A DNA stretch of 12,800 nt from assembly GCA_902773475.1 (NCBI GenBank), contig CACYEO010000030.1, positions 1-12,800 of the forward strand, in the 5' to 3' direction. Shown in pieces: positions 6,167 through 12,800 of the stretch. How positions within the stretch are numbered: position 1 is the stretch's first letter; each line of letters opens with the position of its first letter. The stretch comes from an uncultured bacterium. GTDB lineage: Bacteria > Verrucomicrobiota > Kiritimatiellia > RFP12 > UBA1067. The position numbers and the translations under genes are program-made. The notes beneath the pieces are model-generated. The model saw nothing but the letters and a program-made list of their open reading frames with translations. It did not search any database and was not told where the DNA came from.

Positions 6167-7907
6167 GGGAAGCCTCCTTGATGCGCGTTTCGATGTCTTT
6201 CACTGCCGCTTCATACTCCGGCGAGCCGGCGGGCGTGTTGTTCCAGTCGATGAACGCCTGCTGCAGATTCAGGAAGAATTTGCGCGTTTCGTCCTTGTCT
6301 TCGAAACGGCACTCCATCGAAAGCGCCTTTTCGGTTTCTTCGAACATTGCGCGCTGGCGGTCTTCCGGAGTGGACGCGTCCACGGCGGAAAAGGCGTTCT
6401 GCTGCAGATAGACGGCGTCGAGGAACTCCGCCTTCAGATACACGGTGAAATCCTCGAGCGAAGTGCCTTCCTCGCCGACGACCTTCATCATCTGCCCCAC
6501 TTCGCTGCCCTTGCGCAGAATCCCGCGCGCCTTCTCCACGCGGGCGGATTCGATCACGGGGCGGTATTTGCTCCAGCTTTCGAGCGGATCTATCGCCGGG
6601 TAGCGGCGCGCGTCGGAACGCGCGCGGCTGAGGCCGTGGAACGCGCTGACGACCTTCAGCGTGGCCTGCGTCACCGGTTCGTCGAAATTGCCGCCGGCGG
6701 GAGAGACCGTTCCGCCGATCGTCACGGAACCGACGGAGCCGTCTTTGAGCGTCACGCGCCCGGCGCGCTCGTAGAACGCGGCTATGCGCGATTCGAGATA
6801 GGCGGGGAACGCCTCTTCGCCGGGAATCTCCTCGAGGCGGCCCGACAATTCGCGCATCGCCTGCGCCCAGCGGGAAGTCGAATCCGCCAGCACCAGCACG
6901 TTCAACCCCATCTGCCTGTAGTATTCGGCGAGGGTGACCGCGGTGTACACGGAAGCCTCGCGCGAAGCGACAGGCATCGACGACGTGTTGCAGATGATTA
7001 TCGTCCGCTCCATCAGCGATTTGCCCGTGCGCGGGTCGGTCAGTTCCGGGAATTCTTTCAAGGTTTCGACGACTTCGCCGGCGCGCTCTCCGCAGGCTGC
7101 CGAAATCACGACATCCACTTTCGCGTATCGCGCCGTAGTCTGCTGGAGCACGGTCTTGCCGGCGCCGAAGGGGCCGGGGATGCAGTACGTGCCGCCGACG
7201 GCCACGGGGAAGAAAGTGTCGATCGTGCGGATGGAAGTGACGAGCGTCTCTTCGGGCGCGAGCCTTTCGACGTAGCATTTCAAAGGCACTTTCACCGGCC
7301 AGCGCTGCAGCATCTTCACAGGGACGTCGCGCCCGGCGGAGTCGGTCAATACGGCGATTTCGCCATCCACGCCGTATTCACCCTCCGGAGCGACGCTCTT
7401 CACCGCGTATCTGCCGCGCAAGGAGAAGGGAACCATGATTTTGTGGCGGAAGATTCCTTCGGGAACCCAGCCGATCTCTTCGCCGGCGGTCAGTTCCGCC
7501 CCGGGCTTTGCGGATGGAGTCCACTTCCACTTCGCCGTGCGGGAAAGTCCGTTCAGATACATTCCGCGCTGAAGGAAGAACCCGTCCTCGAAGGATTTCT
7601 TCGACGCTTCCTCCGCGAGTTCGGAAAGAGGGTTCTGCAAGCCGTCGTAGACCATCCCGAGAAGCCCCGGGCCGAGTTCGACGGACAGCAGGTCGCCCGT
7701 AAATTCCACGGTGCCGCCGATTTCGAGTCCGTTCGTGGAATCGAACACCTGCATGTCGCAAAGTCCGTTGCGCACGCGGACGATCTCCGCCATCACGCGC
7801 ACGTCGCCGAGAATGGCGTAGCCCACCTCGTTCTGGGCGACGGCGCCGTCGAACGCCACCGTCACCATGTTTCCGTTCACGCCGGTGATTTTTCCGGTAG
7901 TCTGCAT
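6159..7907 (-). CDS. atpA: V/A-type ATPase catalytic subunit A, 582 aa
   Basis: It hydrolyses or makes ATP, coupled to H+ or Na+ movement through a membrane rotor. Visible features: an N-terminal beta-barrel (1-70), the A-specific bulge region (about 110-190), Walker A GPFGAGKT (245-252), the ACGERAGEV segment with the likely catalytic Glu (274), and Walker B-type LVLADSTSRWAQAMRE (338-353, Asp342). PAYLESRIAAFYERAG and TIGGTVSPAGGNFDEP follow. The length matches the family (578-592). No key residue is missing, so the enzyme should be active. The ATG at 7907 has AAGGAG 7 bases upstream and lies 3 bases after the DUF2764 stop. Whether the ion is H+ or Na+ cannot be told here, because the rotor subunit is absent from the window. 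Confidence 0.98.
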   Translation of the reverse strand: MQTTGKITGVNGNMVTVAFDGAVAQNEVGYAILGDVRVMAEIVRVRNGLCDMQVFDSTNGLEIGGTVEFTGDLLSVELGPGLLGMVYDGLQNPLSELAEEASKKSFEDGFFLQRGMYLNGLSRTAKWKWTPSAKPGAELTAGEEIGWVPEGIFRHKIMVPFSLRGRYAVKSVAPEGEYGVDGEIAVLTDSAGRDVPVKMLQRWPVKVPLKCYVERLAPEETLVTSIRTIDTFFPVAVGGTYCIPGPFGAGKTVLQQTTARYAKVDVVISAACGERAGEVVETLKEFPELTDPRTGKSLMERTIIICNTSSMPVASREASVYTAVTLAEYYRQMGLNVLVLADSTSRWAQAMRELSGRLEEIPGEEAFPAYLESRIAAFYERAGRVTLKDGSVGSVTIGGTVSPAGGNFDEPVTQATLKVVSAFHGLSRARSDARRYPAIDPLESWSKYRPVIESARVEKARGILRKGSEVGQMMKVVGEEGTSLEDFTVYLKAEFLDAVYLQQNAFSAVDASTPEDRQRAMFEETEKALSMECRFEDKDETRKFFLNLQQAFIDWNNTPAGSPEYEAAVKDIETRIKEASRV

Positions 7908-7910
7908 GAT

Positions 7911-8450
7911 TTACTCCTTGCCGGCCGCGCCGGTCCGCGCGGCGGCGGCGATGCGGTCGAAAATCGCGTTTCCTTCTGTCGCGGCCGTGCGCGAGCGCCG
8001 TTCCGCCACGCCGAGCCGCACGGCGTATGCGAACGCCGCGCCGGGGCCGAGCGGATCGCACGGCGACACCAGTTCGCCCGCCGCGTCCCATTCGGCGCGG
8101 TCGAGCGCGTCCTGGCGCGCCATCGGTCCGTTCTCCCTGAACGCCGCCCGCACGAGCGACGTGCGGTAGATGTCGCATCCCGAAGCCGGGCGTTTCCATT
8201 TTCCGGCGTCCGCGCCCGACGCGCGGGCGCGCTCTTCGGCGGAGGCGTTGCGCATCTGCACGGAAAGGTCGCGCCAGCGCACGACGAGCGGATGCGAAGA
8301 CTCCGCGCCGGACACGAGGGCGGCCACTCCGCGCGCGTCGCGCGCGGAAAGCCATTCCGAACACATTTCCGCGAATTTCGCCTGCGGGAAAGGCGCCGGC
8401 CCGTCGAACGGGACCGGGGGAAGGCTCGAAACGAGATACTCCGCGCTCAT
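7911..8450 (-). CDS. DUF2764 family protein of the V-ATPase operon, 179 aa
   Basis: This small protein matches in position and opening sequence the DUF2764 proteins encoded between E and A in chlamydial and Bacteroidetes V-ATPase operons. The N-terminus YLVSSLPPVPFDGPAPF (5-21) is the recognisable part. The remainder is charged and mainly helical in character, with WDAAGELVSPCDPLGPGAAF near 120-140. No catalytic motif or membrane segment is seen. Its constant place beside A and B suggests an accessory or stalk role, perhaps replacing subunit C, for which no gene is seen here; this is inference. The ATG at 8450 has only a weak ribosome-binding site (AGG about 10-13 bases upstream), so it may depend on coupling to atpE, whose stop is 13 bases upstream. 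It is less conserved than its neighbours, hence the moderate family confidence. Confidence 0.78.
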   Translation of the reverse strand: MSAEYLVSSLPPVPFDGPAPFPQAKFAEMCSEWLSARDARGVAALVSGAESSHPLVVRWRDLSVQMRNASAEERARASGADAGKWKRPASGCDIYRTSLVRAAFRENGPMARQDALDRAEWDAAGELVSPCDPLGPGAAFAYAVRLGVAERRSRTAATEGNAIFDRIAAAARTGAAGKE

Positions 8451-8463
8451 CTTATGGAAAAGC

Positions 8464-9039
8464 CTACAGTCTCACGAGAGCCGCGAGCCGCGGCCTCAGC
8501 CGCGACGCGAGCGCGTCCGCCACCGCCTGCGCGCCGAAATCGTGTTCCACGCGGCCGCCGTCGATCCTCACGCGGAATCCCGAACGCATATCTTCCGCCG
8601 GGACGACTGAAAGTTCTTTCTTCGCGGCGAGCTGCGCGCGGAGGGATTCGACCAGCTTCGGCGCGCACGGAATTTCGGCCGCGCCCTTCACGAGCTGCGA
8701 AACCGCTTCAGCCGCGAGCGGCGCCGCGACCGCGGGATCGGCGAGCGCGGCGTCCACATTCTCCGCAAGCGCCTTTTCAAGCAACGCGGTCACGGCCTGC
8801 GCCGTGCTTTCCAGAATGTCGCGCGCCGCCTGCCGCACGGACTCCTCCGAGCGCTTCGCGAAGGCTTCCGCGTCTTTTTCCGCCGACGCCCTCGACGCCG
8901 CCGCGGACTTTTCCGCTTCGGCCTTTATGCTTTCCGCCTGTTTCCTGGCGGCGTCGATTATGCCGGCGGCTTCGGCCTCGGCTTTTTCCACGCCGTCCCT
9001 GCGGATTTTATCCAAGAGTTTTTCAAGTTCTTCGGCCAT
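8464..9039 (-). CDS. atpE: V/A-type ATPase peripheral-stalk subunit E, 191 aa
   Basis: It forms, with subunit G/H, the stator stalk holding the A3B3 head. MAEELEKLLDKI opens a long Ala/Glu/Lys-rich helix (1 to about 105) of the coiled-coil type, followed by a C-terminal globular part ending in GFRVRIDGGRVEHDFGAQAVADALASRLRPRLAALV, described here by its key pattern FRVR-DGGRVEHDF that is typical of E. The ATG at 9039 has AGGGAG 7 bases upstream. An in-frame start at 9093 is rejected because it would overlap the -35 box and lie upstream of the expected transcript start. E is the first gene of the operon, as in Chlamydia. No separate G/H subunit gene is visible. Confidence 0.9.
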   Translation of the reverse strand: MAEELEKLLDKIRRDGVEKAEAEAAGIIDAARKQAESIKAEAEKSAAASRASAEKDAEAFAKRSEESVRQAARDILESTAQAVTALLEKALAENVDAALADPAVAAPLAAEAVSQLVKGAAEIPCAPKLVESLRAQLAAKKELSVVPAEDMRSGFRVRIDGGRVEHDFGAQAVADALASRLRPRLAALVRL

Positions 9040-9046
9040 CGCCAAT

Positions 9047-9052
9047 CTCCCT
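9047..9052 (-). promoter_or_regulatory. Ribosome-binding site fixing the atpE start
   Basis: AGGGAG on the minus strand sits 7 bases before the ATG at 9039. Together with the promoter just upstream, it fixes the start. Confidence 0.75.
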
Positions 9053-9064
9053 GTGAAGGACTGA

Positions 9065-9093
9065 ATTATAAACCAAAAACCCCGGCAGGTCAA
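9065..9093 (-). promoter_or_regulatory. Sigma70-type promoter of the V-ATPase operon
   Basis: On the minus strand the -35 box TTGACC (9093-9088) and the -10 box TATAAT (9070-9065, full consensus) are separated by exactly 17 bases. Transcription should start near 9058, leaving a leader of roughly 18 bases before the atpE ATG. It lies in the 73-base gap after the SLC12-like gene, so the atp genes can be expressed independently of the nrd block. I see no clear terminator hairpin in the gap, so read-through from upstream is also possible. Confidence 0.85.
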
Positions 9094-9112
9094 ACACGTT
9101 GCGCGCTTGAAA

Positions 9113-11326
9113 TCATCTGAAAATCGCGCGGAAATCCACGGGTTCGCACGCGAGCGCCAGAATCGCGCGCCTGCATCCGCGAGCGCGCCTGCCCACTTCC
9201 ATAAGATGCGCGCCCCAGGCTTCCGGCGGTTCGCCGGGTTCCGGCGGCCTCAAACCGAAAAACACGAGGGACGATTCACCGGAGACGGACTGCGCGGTCT
9301 CTTCCGTCCCGCCGGGCGGCGGCTCGCAGATTTCCGCTTCGGCGTCTACGCGCGATTCCGCGATGAAAGCGTTCATGGCCTGCTCCACGTTCTCGCGCTT
9401 CTCGGAAGGGGAGAGGATGCGGCACAGGCGCAGTTTCGCCCTGCGCCATTCGCGGCCGCCGCGGACGAGCGTCGCAAGCGCGAGCATGAAAGGCGCGTTC
9501 CCCGATCCGCCGCGCCACCACACGTCGATCACGCGCTCCTGCGGCGGGGGGAGGACGCCTTGCGGATCGAGCGGGAACACCAGGTTCATCCCCTTGGCGG
9601 CGGCGAGCTTCGCGGCGGCGGCAAGTCCGGCGCACGCCGCGGGCGACTGCGGGCATCCCGCCAGCAGCGTATTAGGCGAAAGCGGACCGAATCCGAAAGT
9701 CTTCACAAGTTCGCACATGCCGTCCCACGGCGAATCGTGCGGATGGACGCGCACGAACGCCTCCACGCCTTCGTCGCGCAGGTGCGAACGCATCGCGTCC
9801 GCCATTTCCCGGGCGCGCTGCGCAGTCCACGCGCGGACCGGAATCACATGCGCGAAAGTGAGGAACCCGCGGTTGCGGGAGATGGAGCCCGCCAGAGCCA
9901 CGAGATGTCTTTCGCTTTCGCCCGCGCCGCCGAAGACAAGCAGATTCGGACGCCAGTTGCGCTCGTCGGCGCGGCGGCGGTCGAGTTTCAGCAGCAGGGA
10001 GCGCACGCCGTACATGCGAAGTCCTCTTCTGATGTCGTTCCACCCGGAGCGCATCTTGCGCTTGCGCGCCCAGAGGAAAATCGCCAGCACGCAGGCGGCC
10101 GCCGCGAACGTCGCCCCCGCGTCGATCATGAACATCATCGCGAAACATCCGAAACATCCGGCGGCGGGCAGATACCAGGGAACGCGGAAGCCGGGCCGCC
10201 ACGAAGGATTGTCCATCAGCTCCTCCGCGCCGGCGCAAAGGTTCAAAAGCCCGTACACCGTAAGGTTGAACATCGTCAAAACGGGGGCGATGGCGTTGAT
10301 GTCGCCCATCCACAGCGCGGCGGCGGCTATCGCGAACACGAGCGCCACGGCGGCGCGCGGCTCGTTCGCAGCGCCCCAGCCGCGCGCGAAGATTCCCGGC
10401 GCGGCCCTGTCCTGCGCGAGCGCCTGCAGCACGCGCGGCGCGGCTAGCAGCGAGCCGAGCGCGCTTGAAAGCGACGCCGCCCACACGCCGGCGAGAACCG
10501 CCGGCGCCCAGGCCGAGCATTTCTGGAACAGCATGGGGTCGGTCTTGAGCGCCGGGCTGCCGCCGGCGAAGGAGTGGAGGGCGAGCGGCACGGCCATGTA
10601 CACGGCGTAGCCGGTGAGGACGGCCGCGATCGTCCCGAGGGGAATGGAACGCGACGGGTTTTTCAGGTCGCCGCTCATGCCGACGCCCGAAAGAATCCCC
10701 GTGACGGCGGGGAAAAACACCGCAAGAACGGTCCAGAATCCAAGATTCGCGCCGGCGTCCGCCGCAGGCATGGCGGCCGGGACGTCCTGCGGCGGCCCGC
10801 CTGCGAAGAACGACACGAGCGACACCGCAATCGCGGCCATGATCGCGAACTGCGCCTTCAATGCGAGATTCGCTGAAAAGAACGAAAGCGCGGTTAGCGC
10901 GGTTAGCGCGACCGTGCCTGCGACGCGCGGATCCCAGCCGGACGCGAAATCGAACGCGTTCACGAACGCTTCGGTGAAACCTGCAGTGTAGAATGCGATG
11001 CCTATCGCCTGGGACAGGAACAGCGGCACGCCCACGGCCACGCCGGTTTCCGCGCCGAGCGAGCGCGACACCATGTAGTACGCCCCGCCGCCGCCCATGC
11101 GCATGTTTGTCGCAAGCGTGCTTATGGAAAGGGACGTCAGAAACGTTATGGCCGTCGAAAGGGTGACTATGGCGAGAGTGCCCGCGAGCCCGGCGTTTCC
11201 GAGCACCCAGCCGAAGCGCAGGTACATCACCACGCCGATTATGGTGAGTATCGCCGGAGTGTACACCCCTTTGAAAGTGCCGAACGAATGTCCGGAAGGC
11301 TGTTTGCGTTTCATTGCGCGGAACAT
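9113..11326 (-). CDS. SLC12-like cation-chloride-cotransporter-family permease (APC superfamily), 737 aa
   Basis: This integral inner-membrane transporter has a cytoplasmic C-terminal domain. It opens with FGTFKGVYTPAILTIIGVVM (15-34) and continues with RFGWVLGNAGLAG (37-49), SISTLATNMRMGGGGAYYM (67-85) and FFPAVTGILSGVGMSGDLKN (204-223), segments typical of Na-K-Cl/K-Cl cotransporters and their bacterial relatives. Hydrophobic helices fill about residues 20-420. A soluble region of about 315 residues begins near RNWRPNLLVFGGAGE (456-470), like the NWRP start of the SLC12 C-terminal domain. The length of 737 fits bacterial members, often annotated as amino acid permeases. The substrate (K+, Na+, Cl- or amino acids) is not readable. 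The ATG at 11326 has AGGGA 4 bases upstream; the ATG at 11314 is an alternative. It is 24 bases downstream of dgkA. Confidence 0.88.
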   Translation of the reverse strand: MFRAMKRKQPSGHSFGTFKGVYTPAILTIIGVVMYLRFGWVLGNAGLAGTLAIVTLSTAITFLTSLSISTLATNMRMGGGGAYYMVSRSLGAETGVAVGVPLFLSQAIGIAFYTAGFTEAFVNAFDFASGWDPRVAGTVALTALTALSFFSANLALKAQFAIMAAIAVSLVSFFAGGPPQDVPAAMPAADAGANLGFWTVLAVFFPAVTGILSGVGMSGDLKNPSRSIPLGTIAAVLTGYAVYMAVPLALHSFAGGSPALKTDPMLFQKCSAWAPAVLAGVWAASLSSALGSLLAAPRVLQALAQDRAAPGIFARGWGAANEPRAAVALVFAIAAAALWMGDINAIAPVLTMFNLTVYGLLNLCAGAEELMDNPSWRPGFRVPWYLPAAGCFGCFAMMFMIDAGATFAAAACVLAIFLWARKRKMRSGWNDIRRGLRMYGVRSLLLKLDRRRADERNWRPNLLVFGGAGESERHLVALAGSISRNRGFLTFAHVIPVRAWTAQRAREMADAMRSHLRDEGVEAFVRVHPHDSPWDGMCELVKTFGFGPLSPNTLLAGCPQSPAACAGLAAAAKLAAAKGMNLVFPLDPQGVLPPPQERVIDVWWRGGSGNAPFMLALATLVRGGREWRRAKLRLCRILSPSEKRENVEQAMNAFIAESRVDAEAEICEPPPGGTEETAQSVSGESSLVFFGLRPPEPGEPPEAWGAHLMEVGRRARGCRRAILALACEPVDFRAIFR
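10888..10910. repeat. In-frame 9-base tandem duplication inside the SLC12-like gene
   Basis: GCGCGGTTA occurs at 10888-10896 and 10897-10905, followed by GCGCG. On the coding strand it gives ALT-ALT-ALS in a membrane helix, so it keeps frame and hydrophobicity. It is probably a slippage duplication. Confidence 0.7.
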
Positions 11327-11350
11327 CCTTTCCCTGCGGAGCGCGCGCCG

Positions 11351-11725
11351 CTACCTCGAAACAACGATGCGCGCGGCGAGCGCGATCCAGCCGCCGGCGA
11401 ATATGCATATCGCGCAGAACACCGCCGCGCTCGCATAGTCCTTCGCCCTCTTCGCGAATTCGTTCCATCCCGGAGAAACGAGATCCACGACTTCTTCCAC
11501 GGCGGAGTTCAGCAGCTCCACCGCCAGCCACAGCAGCCACGCCGCGGTGAGCAGGATGCGCTCGAGCCACGACACCGGAAGGACCGCGAGCAGGATGAAA
11601 TGCAGAACTCCCAGGAAGATTTCCTGCCTGAAAGCGGCTTCGCGCCGGAATGCGCACAAAAGGCCGGCGAAGGAGTTCTTCGCCGCCGCGGACAGATGTG
11701 CCAGGCCGCGCCGGGTCTCTTTCAC
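11351..11725 (-). CDS. dgkA: Diacylglycerol kinase, integral membrane type, 124 aa
   Basis: It phosphorylates diacylglycerol to phosphatidate in the inner membrane, recycling lipid released by membrane-derived glycan or lipid modification. The family pattern is complete: AFRQE (31-35), the catalytic motif ELLNSAVEEVVD (70-81) with Glu70, Asn73 and Glu77, and AKDYASAAV (94-102). Three hydrophobic helices are visible at about 35-52, 56-78 and 97-120. The length is almost the same as the 122 residues of the E. coli enzyme. The GTG at 11725 has GGGAG 6 bases upstream. It overlaps the nrdG stop as GTGA (4 bases), implying translational coupling. Much longer readings of this frame, up to 12472, are antisense or out-of-frame shadow over nrdG and are not used. 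Confidence 0.94.
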   Translation of the reverse strand: MKETRRGLAHLSAAAKNSFAGLLCAFRREAAFRQEIFLGVLHFILLAVLPVSWLERILLTAAWLLWLAVELLNSAVEEVVDLVSPGWNEFAKRAKDYASAAVFCAICIFAGGWIALAARIVVSR

Positions 11726-12267
11726 GCGCGTCTCCCGGAAGACGGGCTGAATTCTTCCGTGGCGTCGCGGACGCCGCCCGGCGCGTGGAGTTCGAGGAGC
11801 CGCTGGTTCGACGAACCCCGGAAGCGCAGCGAAATGTCTTTCAGCGCCTCCACGAACGGCCCGTCCACGAGAACGTCGACAAGCGACAGCAGTTCGTCCG
11901 TCGCCCCGCAATGCGCGCGTCCGTCCGCAGGCGCGATGTCGCGGTCGTAGACGTAGCCCGTGTAGGCCCATACGCTCTTCGCCGGAAAGAGGCGTTTCAT
12001 TTCGCGCAGGAACGGCAGAAGCGCCGTCTGGTTCGCTGGCTCGAACGGCTCGCCGCCGAGGAGCGTGAGACCTTCGATGTATTCCGGGGCGAGGGCGGCG
12101 AAAATTTCGCGCCATTCCTTTTCGCCGAAAGGCTCGCCGGCCGCGAAGTCCCACGTCCCGGGATTGAAGCATCCCGGGCAGCGGTGGGTGCAGCCGGAAA
12201 CGAACAGGGACGTGCGGACGCCCGGCCCGTTCGCGATGTCGCGCTTTTTTATCGCGGAATAGTTCAT
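11722..12267 (-). CDS. nrdG: Anaerobic ribonucleoside-triphosphate reductase activating protein, 181 aa
   Basis: This radical SAM enzyme uses a [4Fe-4S] cluster and S-adenosylmethionine to create the glycyl radical on NrdD. The cluster motif CTHRCPGC (Cys26, 30, 33) is in the family CxxxCxxC form, and GGEP (71-74) is the SAM-binding motif. NGPGVRTSLFVSGC precedes the cluster, as is typical. WAYTGY and DVLVDGPF later in the protein are also family-like. The C-terminus is somewhat long, ending in a charged tail after SSNQRLLEL. It lies 15 bases downstream of nrdD, as a functional pair in one transcript. The ATG at 12267 has only a weak GGGA close upstream, so coupling to nrdD is likely. Confidence 0.96.
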   Translation of the reverse strand: MNYSAIKKRDIANGPGVRTSLFVSGCTHRCPGCFNPGTWDFAAGEPFGEKEWREIFAALAPEYIEGLTLLGGEPFEPANQTALLPFLREMKRLFPAKSVWAYTGYVYDRDIAPADGRAHCGATDELLSLVDVLVDGPFVEALKDISLRFRGSSNQRLLELHAPGGVRDATEEFSPSSGRRA

Positions 12268-12282
12268 CGTCCCGCTTCCGGC

Positions 12283-12800
12283 CTACAGATGCAGGACGCG
12301 CTCCTTGATCTCCTGGGTGCGGCCCTGGTTCCAGTACTGCGAACCGATGTAGCCGCACGTGCGCCGCGCGACGTTCATCTTCGACTGGTCGGTGCAGCCG
12401 CACTTGGGGCATTTCCAGATCAGCTTGCCGTGCTCGTCCTTCACGATTTCGATTTCGCCGTCGAAACCGCACACCTGGCAGTAGTCGCTCTTGGTGTTCA
12501 GCTCCGCGTACATGATGTTGCCGTAGATGAACTTCATCACGCTCAGGACGGCCGGGATATTGTTCTGCATGTCAGGCACTTCCACGTAGCTGATGGCGCC
12601 TCCGGGCGAAAGAGCCTGGAACTTCGCTTCGAGCGCGAGTTTGTCGAAGGCGTCGATCGGCTCTGTCACGTGCACGTGGTAGGAGTTCGTGATGTAGTTG
12701 CGGTCGGTGATGTCCTTCACGATGCCGAAACGCTTCTGGAGGCACTTCGCGAACTTGTACGTCGTCGATTCGAGGGGGGTGCCGTAGAGCGAGTAGTCGA
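12283..12800 (-). CDS. nrdD: Anaerobic (class III) ribonucleoside-triphosphate reductase, C-terminal part (5' end beyond window)
   Basis: It reduces ribonucleoside triphosphates to deoxy forms using a glycyl radical and works only without oxygen. The frame is open to base 12800, so the N-terminal catalytic barrel is mostly outside. The visible part reads YGTPLESTTYKFAKCLQ, then ITNSYHVHVTEPIDAF, SPGGAISYVEVPDMQNN and NIMYAELNTKSDYCQVCG. The zinc site is formed by CQVC and CPKC, about 20 residues apart. The glycyl radical motif RRTCGYIGSQYWNQGRT is intact, with the radical Gly codon at 12352-12354. The protein ends QEIKERVLHL with TAG at 12283-12285. A GTG at 12720 is internal and is not the start. 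Confidence 0.97.
   Translation of the reverse strand, partial: DYSLYGTPLESTTYKFAKCLQKRFGIVKDITDRNYITNSYHVHVTEPIDAFDKLALEAKFQALSPGGAISYVEVPDMQNNIPAVLSVMKFIYGNIMYAELNTKSDYCQVCGFDGEIEIVKDEHGKLIWKCPKCGCTDQSKMNVARRTCGYIGSQYWNQGRTQEIKERVLHL

Noticed and set aside
6153..9056. A 967-codon open frame on the plus strand, antisense to atpA, the DUF2764 gene and atpE
   Set aside because: Its length comes from strong G/C bias at third positions of the minus-strand genes. The product is a His/Arg/Ala-rich mixture without family motifs, while the opposite strand encodes clear ATPase subunits.
9040..9093. An N-terminal extension of atpE to 9093
   Set aside because: It would run through the -35 and -10 boxes and start upstream of the expected transcript start.
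9107..10447. A 446-codon plus-strand frame opposite the SLC12-like gene (with a second one at 9363-10610)
   Set aside because: Both are compositional shadows; the minus strand carries the recognisable transporter family motifs.
9672..11657. A 661-codon minus-strand frame overlapping the transporter and dgkA in another frame
   Set aside because: The product is Arg-rich and motif-free. The alternative frames give DgkA and the transporter.
11726..12472. An upstream extension of the dgkA frame across nrdG and nrdD
   Set aside because: It would overlap the real nrdG and nrdD in another frame; the GTG at 11725 has a good ribosome-binding site and matches the family length.
1..12800. CRISPR arrays, tRNA or rRNA genes, insertion sequences, prophage or integrase genes
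   Set aside because: No regularly spaced direct repeats of CRISPR length, no tRNA-like cloverleaf, no rRNA sequence and no transposase or recombinase motif was found by eye.

Overview
The window is GC-rich, gene-dense bacterial DNA with two convergent gene blocks. The gene set suggests an anaerobic bacterium of the Planctomycetota/Verrucomicrobiota/Chlamydiota (PVC) superphylum, perhaps the Lentisphaerota/Kiritimatiellota side. The reasons are a V/A-type ATPase of chlamydial layout (E, DUF2764, A, B), a class III oxygen-sensitive ribonucleotide reductase with its activase, and a glucuronoyl-esterase-like plant-polysaccharide enzyme. This placement is inferred from gene content only; no marker gene in the window settles it.

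Plus strand, 1-3005. The window opens inside a CE15-like alpha/beta hydrolase (1-546, 5' end missing). A doubtful small basic ORF follows (522-731), then a family 2 glycosyltransferase with a C-terminal membrane segment (736-1653). A 293-base intergenic stretch (1654-1946) has a composition unlike its surroundings: two short tandem arrays with periods of 8 and 7 bases, a pyrimidine tract, a 16-base palindrome and possible hairpins. It leads into purM (1947-3005), a purine biosynthesis gene.

Minus strand, 12800 down to 3021. The 3' part of nrdD is followed by nrdG, dgkA and a cation-chloride-cotransporter-like (SLC12-type) membrane protein. All are tightly packed, and nrdG and dgkA overlap by 4 bases. 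A clear sigma70-type promoter (TTGACC, 17 bases, TATAAT; 9065-9093) then starts a second unit: atpE, the DUF2764 gene, atpA, atpB and a 603-residue protein of unknown function. Its stop lies 15 bases from the end of purM.

How the genes work together. AtpA and AtpB form the catalytic hexamer of an ion-pumping rotary ATPase and AtpE its peripheral stalk. The subunits D, I and K that usually follow B are not here; their place is taken by the unknown protein (Pro-rich, one membrane span, RGG-type Gly-rich tail). NrdD and NrdG make deoxyribonucleotides without oxygen. DgkA recycles diacylglycerol, and the SLC12-type carrier probably moves ions or amino acids. The most unusual items are the unknown protein, which has an A8 slippery run just before its membrane span, and the repeat-bearing spacer before purM.
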